Shown in pieces: positions 11,672-22,404 of a DNA stretch of 64,000 nt. Position 1 is the stretch's first letter. Each line of letters starts with the position of its first letter. Under the pieces are notes generated by a model, which worked only from the letters and a program-made list of their open reading frames with translations, was not told the origin of the DNA and did no database searches. The translations under genes and the position numbers were made by a program. Source of the DNA: Termitomyces sp. T153. Lineage: Eukaryota > Basidiomycota > Agaricomycetes > Agaricales > Lyophyllaceae. The stretch lies in assembly GCA_018296165.2 (NCBI GenBank), contig JACKQL020000047.1:338836-402835 (forward strand). Direction: 5' to 3'.

Positions 11672-12300
11672 TTTTGATATCCTGGCAAGATTGCGAAACA
11701 GCGATCTAAATTGACGTCTCTTTCTGGGAGTGATTGGATATACTCTGGCATTCTCCAAAAGAGAATATCGTAGGATTGATATCTCGTATCGGCGCTTATT
11801 TTAGCGAGCCTCCACTTTTTATTGTATTCTTTTCTGGAACTATGTGACTCTCAACCATGCTTCGCGAAACCAGAATGTATCCTCCGCTTAAGAGGCACAA
11901 CTTGTTTCCGTGGAAACCCTATCTCCTCAGGTCTTTTCTTCCCTGTAACTGATTGCTACGGTGGTGCAACGATCATATTCATTCGACAAGTAATCGTCTC
12001 AAATGCGATACATGGCTGGATGAAGGGTCTCGTTGTTCCTTTTTCGGCTTGGGATAGTATTGACGCCAACAGGTTCCAGCCAGTTGCGAGATCAATACAT
12101 TTCCCCAACAATATATTCAGTCTTGGTGAAATGAATCTGCCATTTAGAACACGTTCTTTGTTTCTCTCACAGGTGTCATAGGGGCCTACATGGACACAGC
12201 CCCTACTTTCTCTGTTTGGTTGTTGTTGTTTCTCGGTCGATATTATGACGGCGGCTGCCAGCTGTTACCTATTGTCACCGTGTTCGAGATCTTGTCAAAT
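11672..12300 (+). repeat. Triplicated ~600-bp host sequence R, copy 1
   Basis: Begins ttttgatatcctggcaagat. Diverged copies lie at about 45531-46090 and 53398-54010. It contains many short frames, none conserved across all three copies, so it is probably non-coding or regulatory. All three copies have normal CpG content. Confidence 0.7.
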
Positions 12301-12516
12301 GATGGGAGCTAAAGTACAGTATAAGATCGCGGACTTTGAAGCGCGTGGATAACATTAGACCACAAATCCACTCAGAGCGGGTAGAATGAGAATCAGTACC
12401 AATCTTGATTTAAACATGCAGTATGGAAAATTGGTGGCGGCAATCTTGATTACATATCGGACGAGACAATCTTAAATACGTATCAATTACTTGGCGTGAA
12501 CGCAGCGGATATTCAA

Positions 12517-13332
12517 CTAAGTTGATGCAAAACTCTGTAGGGATACAGTGGTTTCTGTCTTCCAAGGATTTTCCTTCAGGTGTGGATCTTGAAAAGGGCT
12601 GTTGGGCTCATTGCCTGACCGAGAAGGCGTGGGGCTTGGAGGTTGCGCAACCTCGGGCTCAGAGTCTGTTTGTATCGATCGCATTGCAAATTTCAGTAGC
12701 TTATTGATGGAGATAAATAGTCTCTCACCTTTGGTCGCGACCAGTTTATCATTAGAGTCAGGTAACTTGGTATAAGCTTTCCTGAAGCGTTCCAATCGTG
12801 CTTTCCTCTTGTGTTGTTCGATTTTCTGTTGGTCGACGTCCACTCGTCGTTTGGCCCTTGTAGATATTTCCTGTACGAGCCGTTCAAGCGATTGCCATAT
12901 TCATAGAAGAATTAATGACTCACCACTACCAAAGCCGAAGCTTCCTGGCATTTCAGTTTTGCTTCATTAGCCTGATTCTTGTTTCGATTATATTTCCTGG
13001 CTCGAACGATGAAGTTGTCAAACGATAATCCATCTTGAGAAACCGTGACAACCGTTGTTCTAGCTCTGGTAATGGTGGCTAAGGCCGTGAAAGCAGTTTG
13101 TCTGTCAATCATCTCACTTTTCGTATTCTTTCATTGATAAATCGAACTCCGTGTCATCCAGATACACGCTGTAACCGTTTATCCTGTTCATAATACTATC
13201 GAGGATGGCATTGGCTTCGGCTAGTGGGTCACGGATGTTTTCGTGTTTATTGACAGTGAAGAAGCCTAAGGAAAGGAAGTCCACTGCAAAGGAGCCAATA
13301 GTGGCCCAACTAGCAGCTGTATTCAAGGTCAT
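12517..13332 (-). CDS. Hypothetical protein H, copy 1, three or more exons
   Basis: Family not recognised. Exon 1 (from 13332) reads MTLNTAASWATIGSFAVDFL and includes a polar segment ending SMKEYEK. The next exon, after an intron ending near 13085, contains DGLSFDNFIVRARKYNRNK. The last exon carries a basic helix (KIEQHKRKARLERFRKAYTK) followed by a proline/serine tail and a stop at 12517. It is divergently arranged with kinase gene K (starts 398 bp apart). The copy at 46304-47118 keeps the same exon order with many substitutions, which supports a real gene. Confidence 0.6.
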
Positions 13333-13729
13333 TGAGACACAGATATATGGAGGAGACGGTGACGGAGGAGTAAGCTTGTAGCCAGTTGATTGGCTGCGAA
13401 CTTGTTACGACAATTTATACAAGTAGAAGCGATTGGACATCTTCAAATTCAGAACAAGAGACGTAGTAATGGAAGGCTCATGGATGTAGTTGATTGGGAA
13501 CCTGAAGGTTTCATTGTTTTGACCGCGCTAAAAAGAACGAATTGAGTACAAGCAACATCTTACGGATTCGAAGTCAAGGAGAAAAGTACATACTTCTACT
13601 TTGATGGCGTTTCAGAAGATTACCCACGCTTGTCAAACATTCAATGAATGGAAACAACTTGGAAACTTAGATATCAACCAGATTCACTTTCTAACAACTT
13701 TCACTTGTTTCTTCGAAAGTCTTTGAAAG
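13333..13729. promoter_or_regulatory. Divergent intergenic region between H and K, copy 1
   Basis: 397 bp between the two divergent starts, matching the region between H and K in the second copy (about 47119-47496). No motif recognised with confidence. Confidence 0.4.
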
Positions 13730-15101
13730 ATGGGCACTCCGTTCGATCCTGAAACTTTTGTGTCTTATAAATCTGGGGGGCCAGAGAACACAGGGGGTGA
13801 ACTGGCACTGATTGAGGTCTTTTGGAGAAAGCATTGTCAGTTTCTCAAACACCATGGGTACACGCTCCGACCTCGCTATCAGCCAGATTGGAGGCCTTCC
13901 TGGTTAGATACCTCTAAAAACTGGCTTGAATGTGAGGATGGAGTTTTCCCGAGGGTGAGCGACTCGAATTCTTGCTTTTGAAATGTGTTATCCTTATACT
14001 TTCCTGGCTCATAGAGCACCGTGCTAGATGCAACTCGTACTGACGGAACTCCTGTCATGATTAAAGCTATCCATCGTACTCGTTCGCCTGATGAGATTCC
14101 CGTCGGCAAACTGCTCTCTTCTGAGCGTCTGGCTTCCCCGAGGAATCACTGTATACCTTACCTGGAAATCATCGACCCACCAGAAGGTTCAGATGAAGCA
14201 TTTGTAGTCTTGCCTCTCCTAGTCCCAACAGAACTAGCGCCATTTGAAACCATTGGTGAGGCAGTAGAATTTTTTCGTCAGATATTTGAGGTATATTCCG
14301 CTTTTACTTGAATCCGAGGACATGAGGGTTTATGATCACTCTAGGGTTTAGAATTCATGCACGAGCACAATATTGCACACGAGTAAGACTATTTATACTC
14401 CTCGGGAACGTTGGAATCCGCTTGTTAAATGCTTGATGAGTATAGAGACTGCAAATACGACAACATCATGGCAGACAGTTGGCACCTTTTCGATGCTCCT
14501 CCTCACCCCTTTGAGGGCAATATGAAGCGCGATTTTAGTGGTCCGATTTCTGTTGTCAGATCTCGAACTAGGAAACCTGTCAAGTATTACCTCATAGACT
14601 TTGATTTATCGAAAGAGTACCCTCCTGGAGGCCCGCCGCGTCTTGAAGAACCGCCATGGGGAGGTGACAAGACCGTCCCAGAGCATTTACTACCTGATGC
14701 TCCTCCCTGTGACCCGTTCCCGGTTGATGTATATTGTTTAGGAAACTGCGTTAGGAAGAACTTTCTTGATGTGCGTGTGACTATGTGCTTAGGGTTTTCA
14801 CTTCTTAACTGCGGTATAGGGCTATCAATTTCAGGGTTATCAAATGCGCAAAGGCAGGAAGGGTTTTGAATTCATGCGTGAGCTTGTTGACGACATGACG
14901 AATCCCGATCCCCTAAAGCGGCCCCAAATGAACGAAGCCGCTTCTCGTTTGAATACTATCATTGACGGTCTTAACGATTGGCAGCTGCGTTCGCCCATTG
15001 TTGAAGTTGGTCAACGAACTAAGGTTACAACATTCATCAAACATTGGACTAAGCAACTTGTGCGGAAAGCGCGGGGAATCCCTGCAATACCCAAGGTTTG
15101 A
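13730..15101 (+). CDS. Fungal kinase-like protein K, copy 1 (five exons, 376 aa)
   Basis: Protein-kinase fold with unusual motifs. Exons at 13730-13954, 14015-14290, 14345-14382, 14446-14770 and 14835-15101 join in frame. The beta-3 lysine is in GTPVMIKAIHR. The catalytic loop reads NIAHEDCKYDNIMAD after splicing, so the Arg of HRD is Glu but the Asp and Asn are kept. The Mg-binding motif is IDFDLS, with the usual DFG glycine replaced by Asp. VPEHLLP serves as the APE segment, and DVYCLGNC is helix F. The C-lobe ends with a basic tail (WTKQLVRKARGIPAIPKV). All metal- and ATP-binding side chains are present, so activity is possible but unproven. The N-terminal ~75 residues (RPRYQPDWRPSWL) resemble a header common in mushroom kinase families. 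From intron 1 on it is nearly identical to copy 2. Confidence 0.8.
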
Positions 15102-15400
15102 ATATATATTTGGTGCACTTCAATTCAAGATGGATCTAGTCATTATGTATCTCTGCCATCCCTATTTACGGATTATCAGTACCCCTTCGCCTGTCGTAAC
15201 TTCATATACCAATCTATTCGATATCTTCAACTTGGAGTTCATGTCAAGTTTTTATCTTTGGATTGTTGGATGCAGATGAATACGCTGATAAAAAAGGTCT
15301 TGCATTGATCATCAAGTGTCCGAAGTTATATTATTGAGGAGTTTTCGGAGCTGCAGCTTCGGGCCTGATGTCTGAACATTGTCCAAGATGAGAACAAGAT
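15102..15400. other. 3' flank of K, copy 1; last CpG-normal sequence before the desert
   Basis: Aligns with 48869-49165 at roughly 90% identity by eye. Homology to copy B stops at about 15400 (gattac/caagacc), exactly where CpG dinucleotides all but disappear. Confidence 0.6.
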
Positions 15401-15525
15401 TAGAGGGATTACCAAGACCATGTCAACACTTTCCCCAATCCTTTACCATGTCAATACTAGTCCACCTCTTCCATCTTCTTTGAATACTCCTGCAGTTAAG
15501 ATCTGAATCATTAAGTTTCCAAAGA

Positions 15526-15611
15526 CCATGTCAACACTTTCCCCAATCCTTTGCCATGTCAACACTTTCTCCAATCCTTTGCCATGTAAACACTCTTCCC
15601 AATCCTCAATG
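15526..15611. repeat. 28-bp minisatellite, three units
   Basis: Units at 15526-15553, 15554-15581 and 15582-15611 follow the pattern CCATGTCAACACTTTCCCCA then ATCCTTTG, the third more diverged. A single related unit occurs upstream at about 15418-15445. Confidence 0.85.
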
Positions 15612-15857
15612 CTTTGCTTAACAGATATGACATTGAACAGATATGGCATTGTGTTCACAATTTCCTTTCTGGTTTTCTCTCTTCATAGTCAGATGCAGCC
15701 CATGATCCTGCCAACTCATTGACCATGACTTAAGTCACCACAAGTTATTCATGAGTTATCCATGTGGGTGAGTAAGGCACATGCTATTTTTCAATTTTCC
15801 TGCAAAATTTATGCAGCCTTGGGCACATGTTATTTTTTAAAATGTCCCCCAAATTAG

Positions 15858-16013
15858 ATCCCATGCTCACACTGTTTGAACAGCCCCTCTCCAATAGAAC
15901 TAAACCTTGGTGACAAACTGAAAAAATGAGGATGTCCCATAAGTCAGTAGTAAAATCTTTAACCCCTTCAATCCCATGCTCACACTGTTTGAACAGCCCC
16001 TTTCCAGTAGGAC
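15858..16013. repeat. Direct repeat of ~44 bp spaced 112 bp apart
   Basis: ATCCCATGCTCACACTGTTT and the following ~24 bases occur at 15858-15901 and again at 15970-16013 with few differences. Confidence 0.8.
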
Positions 16014-16438
16014 TATTTGATGATTCCAGTTCTGGCCAAAGAGGTTGTAATGATGCAAAGATTCAACAGCTACCAATTCCTCTTTGTATTCAATATTCCA
16101 GCCTATTTATATTTGTACTTATTACCTAGCAATATATAAAATTTTGGGCAGTTCTGGTTCTGTCACTTAGTCATTGCCCCTCCTGTGGGCAAATCCTTTG
16201 TCCTGTCTCCACTTCTTTTCTATTGCCTGCTTATTGTTGACATGTGATGAGCCAGATGAGTTTACAATCACAGGCAATATGTGTAGACAATGGTATATTA
16301 TATGTGTATTATTTTTATAGTATATAATGTATATACAGAACATCTTTTACTACCATACAATCCATTTTCAATTGATGTGAATTGCCCACAGGAAAGCCTT
16401 AATATGTGTGCTCTCTATAATTTGTTCATTTAATAACC

Positions 16439-16560
16439 ATGTATCAAGGATGGAAATTTGCCAAAGCCAGGAAAGGCCTTGATTTTATGTGTGAGCTTAT
16501 GGATGACATGATGGTCCCCAATCCCCAGAAATGTCCTGAATACTCTGGTAGACTGATATG
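16439..16560 (+). pseudogene. CpG-decayed relic of kinase K (C-lobe fragment)
   Basis: The translated stretch KARKGLDFMCELMDDMMVPN aligns with KGRKGFEFMRELVDDMTNPD of the intact kinase K. One Arg (CGT) has become Cys (TGT) and the later Arg of PDPLKRP is also Cys, both as expected from CpG to TpG change. The fragment ends shortly before the copia insertion site. A CpG-normal kinase relic occupies the matching position in the other unit (about 49440-49620). Confidence 0.65.
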
Positions 16561-16578
16561 GTTTACTTTTACTTTAGT

Positions 16579-16813
16579 TGTTGAGGTCTTGTGCATTGCA
16601 AGCACTGTGTGCACTGATGTGATCAGGGATGCACTCAGGGTCATAGAGAAAATATGAGGGTATATCATGCAGATGGCAACAACAACCACCCTCAGTCACT
16701 GTGTACAGAGACTGAGGAATAACCTCCATGTATCTTAGGTATGTGAAACCTCAGTCACTGTGTACAGAGACTGAGGAATAACCTCCATGTATCTTAGGTT
16801 ATTACTTCTAACA
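16579..16813 (+). repeat. Copia 5' LTR with internal 59-bp tandem duplication
   Basis: 235 bp against 176 bp for the 3' LTR. The extra length is a tandem duplication of the segment around CCTCAGTCACTGTGTACAGA (first copy about 16692, second about 16749). Otherwise the two LTRs are almost identical. Confidence 0.88.
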
Positions 16814-16944
16814 GGTTATGGGCTTGTGCTGCATTGCCCTTTAGAAGTGACATTACAACCTTGAACAGACCACAAGCCACTGCTGAGCTCATTGAATATT
16901 GGACTGACTGTCCATTACATTAACTTGAGGAATCCCTGTCTACT

Positions 16945-19353
16945 ATGGATCCCCCGATTATTCCCGAGACCCCCTCTGCTATGCGGATTGCTGAAATGCG
17001 AGCTGTTGACAACTCAGCCAATCCAATGGTCTTCCCTGTTGGGAAGATAACATCCTCCTGGACTGGACATGTGCTCGAGAAGGACAATGGAAAATATGCA
17101 GAGTGGGCCTATGCAATGAAACTTGAGTTGTTGTTAGCACAGCTGTGGGATTATGTTTTCGACCCTATGCCGTCACCAGATGCCACATACAAACCACAGG
17201 CATATTGTTTGTGGACCTCAAATTGCCATCTTGCATGCTCATTTCTGAAATGTGCACTGTCCTCATCCAAACAAAAGTTATGCGCTGAGGAGGAGGATCC
17301 TGGGGCCCTGTGGATATACCTGAAGGACTGCCATGGTGGGGCAGTTCCTGTTAAACAGGTCCAACTGCTCCAGGAAGCACTCACTGCTAAGTGCAGCCTT
17401 TCTGAGCTGCTGACAAAGATGGTTGATGTCATTTTCAAGAAGATTGACTGCGCGTTCAATGCAGTAGAGGTGACAAAAGACTTGCTGAAGTCAATAGCCA
17501 TGTTGTCCGCACTGTTGGACAAATCTTTTGCACATATACAGTCTATCATATCTCAAGACCTAAGACAGGCTAGCAACATATCCAAGTATGGTCCCACTGA
17601 GATTAGGCTGTTTCTGGAAGGGGAGCAGACGCTTCTTGAAGCAGACAAGTCTCCCTCTATACCCATAGACTCTGCTCTAGCTGCTGCCCCTGGCAAGGCA
17701 TCTCAGTCAAAGGACATCACGTGCATGGCGTGCAAGGCTTGCCAGCATCCTGCCCACATCTATACTGGCCATACGGTGCCCTGGTGCATCCTGGAGGGTG
17801 GTGGAATGGCAGGGAAGTCAATCAAGGAGTCAAAAAAGGCGCGCCTAGCATTCTATGATGGCAAGTGGAAAGAGAGGGAGAAGAGGGACAAGGCAGTCTC
17901 AAAGATGACATTTACTCCAGCAGGCGGCAGCATATTTACTTTAGAGGGCAACCCAGCAACAATTGCAGCATATCTGGCCATGCAGGCACCAAAGACAGCC
18001 ACAACCGATGCCCCAAAGGCAGAGTTCACTGGCCTTGGGTACAACACACTGCCTGCTGTGGGGTTTCTGGCTGATGTAGAGGGTTTGGAGTTTGACGCGT
18101 GGATTGTCCTTGAGGAGGAGCATGGTTCACAGTGCAGAATAGGGCCTGAAATGGACAGGGACTGGTACAAGGCCAATAACACATCTGAAGAAGATCATGA
18201 ATTAATCTCATTGAGTCAAAACCAAACACTAGAGCCATTCTACCTCGACTCTGGTGCAACCACCCATATCTCCCCGAACCAAGGTGATTTCATAAAGCTA
18301 GACTTGATTCCTACAAGACAGATACATGGAGTAGGAGGCACATCTATTGCTGCAATTGGTGTAGGAACCATACGGGTATACATATCAGGAGGAACGTATA
18401 TTGAACTTGAAAATGCACTCTATGTACCAAAGTCTACTGTCCACCTTCTATCAATCAGCAGAATAGCTTGCAACCATGGAATGTCTGTGACATTTGATGA
18501 CACCAGAGTCTCCCTAACAAAGAAAATTAGTGGAAGACCAATGGCCACCGGAATCCTAGTCCATAATCATGGCCTTTACACTCTCAATGTTGTAACCAAT
18601 CATGCATTTGCGGTTCATGATCCGCCCAACATACAGTCATGGCACCTTTGTTTAGGACATGCAAATTATCAATCCATACTTCAGATGGTGCATGCAGGCA
18701 TGATTGAAGGTATGCTCCATACATTCCCTTCCAAACCCCCAAAATGTGACCAGTGTATCCTTGGAAAACAGACCAGGACACCAGTACCAAAGGAGCATGA
18801 GGAAGGGGAGGGGCATAGGGCAATGTTGAGGTTAGAGAAAGTATGGGTGGACCTAACGGGACCAGCAGCAGTATCATCTCACATGGGTAATAATTATATC
18901 ATGAACATTGTCAATGATTACACAAATAAACTGTGGTTGATCCCATTGAAGTCAAAAGACAACAGCTTCGACGAACTCAAAGCTTGGATCCTTGCACATG
19001 AAAACAAGACAGGATCACACATGAAGATATTGAGAATGGGTCGTGACGGTGAGCTCAATGGGGAAAGACACAAGGAATGGTATTGTCAGAAAGGAATCAT
19101 CTTACAGGTTGGGGCACCCTACACCTCAGCGCATATGGGGAGAGTAGAGAGGATGCACTGTATGCTAGGAGGGAAGGCATGTGCAATGAGACTTACTGCA
19201 AGATGCCTACCTTTCCTGTGGGACAAATTTTACCTGACCGCTGATTATCTCCATGGTAAGACAAAAACCTCTACAATATGCGAAGTAACCCTGGATGAGT
19301 TATGGTATGGGAAGAAACCTTTGTACTCACACATTCAAGAGATTGGATGCTGA
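16945..19353 (+). pseudogene. Copia gag-protease-integrase reading frame (802 codons)
   Basis: Gag region at residues ~30-260 (KYAEWAYAMKLELLLAQLWD near the start). A cysteine cluster CMACKACQHP follows near residue 258. Protease has LEPFYLDSGATTHISP. The integrase zinc-binding domain has HLCLGHANYQ followed by CDQCILGKQTRT. The integrase core starts WVDLTGPAAVSSH and includes VNDYTNKLWLIPLKSKD and GAPYTSAHMGRVERM. It stops at 19351-19353, inside the integrase C-terminal region; homologous sequence continues beyond (CVLVGYDANSKAYRCYD), so the stop is premature. Confidence 0.85.
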
Positions 19354-19842
19354 GCATTCATCCTTATCCTAAATCGACACAACCCCAAAATATTCAAATG
19401 TTCAATTGAATGTGTTCTGGTTGGCTATGATGCTAACTCAAAAGCTTACAGGTGCTATGACTGTGCTACAAGAAAAGTCTACAGTACATACCATGTCCGA
19501 TTCATTGAAAGTCACAACAACACTATGCCTCCAATACATGAAAATGACATGGCAACAAATGATGACCATGCAGATCCTGATTTCCCAGACATGCCTTCGA
19601 TAGCTAAACAAGCAGCGAGTACACCAACATAATCATCGACAACAGACATCAATGATGAGATGCCAAGGATACATGGTCCTATATTCAACCCACCTGAAGA
19701 GGACCTTCCCATAGCACATGAGGAGCCAATAGCTGAACGGCAGCAGGTAGAGGAACCAGTCAATCAACCACTTCAACAATGATCAACAAGGATATCTACA
19801 CCCACTGAGAAGGTAGATGCGAACCGAAATTGTGAATCTTGC

Positions 19843-20709
19843 ATGGAGAAGGCAGTGAAAGAGTCTAGAGAAGCTGCTGAGTGTATCAGACAGAGTAGGG
19901 CTGATCGCAGGGCAGCTGTGAATGAGCCGCAACAGGATCCACAGTTAGATGAGGCTGAACACAAACAGAATGTTGAGCAGTTACTCTCAGCAATAAACAT
20001 GGGTATAGACACACCATACATCATGCCTGGAGCAGATCTTGATGCACTGAGGACATGGGATGAAGTGCAGAACTGTGCAGACAGAGAGAGATGGATTGAG
20101 TTCTACAAAGAAGAGCTCAAGTCCCTTAAGGAGATGGGAGTATGGATGCTGGTTCCATGTGAGGATGTACCATACAGGCACCGAGTACTGAAGGGGCAGC
20201 CAATATTCACTATAAAGTGAGATGAGAAGGGGAAGATCATGAGATTTAAAACATGGCATGTTGTTCAGGGCTTCAACCAGGTGTACAGAAAAGATTACAC
20301 ACAAACAACCTCACTGACAGCATGCATGGAATCCTGGAGAATAATGTTACACTTGGCAGCATCTTTAGGGTGGGAGACCAGTCAGATTGATGTGAAGACT
20401 GCTTTCTTAAATGGGATATTACTTGAGGAGGAGAGGGTATATATGGAACAGCCAAGGGGTTTCGAAGAGAAAGGAAAAGAAGCGTGGGTTTGCAGGCTTG
20501 TCAAGGGCTTATACATTATGAAGCAAGCAGGACGAATATGGAATAAGACCTTGGATGAATGGATGTGCAACTGGGGATTCATACAACTTGTGTGTGAGGC
20601 CTGTGTGTATCATAGGATGACGGAAGATGGGACAGTGATAGTGGGGGTACATGTAGACAACTTCTTGGCAATATCCAGCACTAAGAAAGCGGACGAATGT
20701 TTCAAATGA
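19843..20709 (+). pseudogene. Copia reverse transcriptase fragments
   Basis: A TGA at 20218-20220 separates the start of the domain (19843-20220) from its main part (20239-20709). The latter contains SLGWETSQIDVKTAFLNGIL and the catalytic block VGVHVDNFLAI, in which the second catalytic Asp is Asn (20659-20661). It ends at a TGA at 20707-20709. Confidence 0.82.
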
Positions 20710-21149
20710 GAACTGTCAAGCACCTGGACTATTGTGGACTTAGGTATGCCAAAGCACATACTAGGTATCACAATAAACTGGGAATGAGAGGAAAAGCATG
20801 TTCACCTATCACAGACGGCCCTTATTGACAGACTTATTCAACAATTTGGACAAACTGATGCTGCACCACTCTCTACTCCAATGGAACCAGGGAAAAAACT
20901 TTGACAGGTTGACTTGACTACGTTGTCAGATGCAGAACGTGAAAAAGTGGTCCATCTACCATATAGGCAGTTGGTAGGAGGTCTCCTATGGCTGGCAGTC
21001 TCCACATGCCCAGATATTCAGTACGCTGTACAGCAGCTCTCACAGTACCTTGACTGACATACACACATTGGAACACTGCCGTGAGGACATTACGATACCT
21101 GAAAGGAACAAGGACCTTAGGAATATCTCTGGGAGGTAGTAACCCAATA

Positions 21150-21642
21150 CAGCTCGTTGGGTTTATGGACTCAGATTGGGCAAACTGCCTCGACATGAGG
21201 AGAAGTGTTGGCAGTTATGCATGGACTTTAGGTTCTGGAGTGGTTTCCTGGGCAACATGAAAACAAAAGACAGTAGCAGCTTCATCTTGCGAGGCTGAAT
21301 ACATGGCAGCCTACAAAGCTGCCCAGGAATGCATATGGTTGCACTCACTCCTTGGGGCAATTGGACACGAACCTCGAGAGGCAACTATGATGCTTTGCAA
21401 TAACAACTCAGCAATAAACTTATTGGAAGACCCCATGTTACATCAACGAGTCAAACATGTTGACATAAAGTATCACTTCTTACGGGAATGAGTTGCATCA
21501 CAAGAAATTACTGTTTGTTACATCAATACAAAGGACAATGTTGTGGACATCTTCACGAAAGCATTGGCTGCACCACAGTTTGTTAGACTACGTGATATTC
21601 TAGGGATGACCCAGCATTCCATGCGAGGAGGAGTTGCCTAAC
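21150..21642 (+). pseudogene. Copia RNase H domain remnant
   Basis: Reads GFMDSDWANCLDMRRSVGSY, then SSCEAEYMAAYKAAQECIWL, NNNSAINLLEDP, HVDIKYHFLRE and DIFTKALAAPQF, the usual copia RNase H series. Interrupted by stops near 21259 and 21490. It ends just upstream of the polypurine tract and 3' LTR. Confidence 0.82.
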
Positions 21643-21667
21643 TACCAGTGCTCATGGTGAGGAGGAG

Positions 21668-21843
21668 TGTTGAGGTCTCGCGTGTTGCAAGCACCATGTG
21701 CACTGATGTGATCAGAGATGCACTCAGGGTCATAGAGAAAATATGAGGGTATATCATGCAGACAGCAACAACAACCACCCTCAGTCACTGTGTACAGAGA
21801 CTGAGGAATAACCTCTGTGTATCTTAGGTTATTACTTCTAACA
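21668..21843 (+). repeat. Copia 3' LTR
   Basis: 176 bp, TGTTGAGGTC to TTCTAACA, followed directly by the TTAGT target duplicate. Its last ~20 bp form part of the 291-bp tandem duplication. Confidence 0.9.
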
Positions 21844-22404
21844 TTAGTCTCTACTAGTAGTAAGAGAATGTAGCTTTTCAGCCAATCAGAACCTCATATA
21901 TAGATGTTCCTGCCTAGGTTGGTTCTACAGGGCAAATGCCAGGTGATGCCAGATGACATTGTAGTATGATGAGGACTGCAGGTATATGCTTATTCCAAAA
22001 GATCATATTGCAAACACATGATCCACACAAGTATGTGAGCCATGAGTAGTTCTTTGTGAAAAGCCTTCTTTAGTCCTTGGAGCAGCTAGAAAGGCAAAAT
22101 TGCCTTATGACTTCTTAGGTTATTACTTCTAACATTAGTCTCTACTAGTAGTAAGAGAATGTAGCTTTTCAGCCAATCAGAACCTCATATATAGATGTTC
22201 CTGCCTAGGTTGGTTCTACAGGGCAAATGCCAGGTGATGCCAGATGACATTGTAGTATGATGAGGACTGCAGGTATATGCTTATTCCAAAAGATCATATT
22301 GCAAACACATGATCCACACAAGTATGTGAGCCATGAGTAGTTCTTTGTGAAAAGCCTTCTTTAGTCCTTGGAGCAGCTAGAAAGGCAAAATTGCCATCAC
22401 TTCT
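21823..22404. repeat. Perfect 291-bp tandem duplication over the copia 3' border
   Basis: The block starting CTTAGGTTATTACTTCTAAC at 21823 repeats from 22114 with a 291-bp period. I see no difference between copies up to the shared AAAATTGCC (22104 and 22395). Each copy holds the last bases of the copia 3' LTR, the target duplicate and ~260 bp of flanking host sequence, including the 3' flank of gene X1. It therefore arose after the copia insertion. Confidence 0.9.

Larger units (their letters stand above)
15400..16430. other. CpG-depleted non-coding stretch with short repeats
   Basis: No gene seen. CG dinucleotides are nearly absent over ~1 kb. Contains the 28-bp tandem repeat and the 44-bp direct repeat listed separately. 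Confidence 0.5.
16579..21843 (+). mobile_element. Ty1/copia LTR retrotransposon, full length but decayed
   Basis: The LTRs begin TGTTGAGGTC and end TTACTTCTAACA. A 5-bp target-site duplication TTAGT flanks the element at 16574-16578 and 21844-21848. Internal order is gag, protease (DSGAT), integrase (HHCC), reverse transcriptase, RNase H, which is the copia order. Several in-frame stops (19353, 19632, 20218, 20707 and others) show it cannot encode a full polyprotein. A purine-rich tract (gtgaggaggag) lies directly before the 3' LTR, and GGTTATGGGC just after the 5' LTR may be the primer binding site. CpG is reduced but clearly more common than in the surrounding sequence. Confidence 0.92.

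Noticed and set aside
11672..12300. Possible protein-coding gene in repeat R (for example the 119-codon frame at 11822-12181)
   Set aside because: The frames are not shared by the copies at 45531 and 53398, so conservation is at the DNA level only.
15526..15611. Regular 28-bp repeats that could suggest a CRISPR array
   Set aside because: Units are contiguous without spacers and the genome is eukaryotic; it is a minisatellite.
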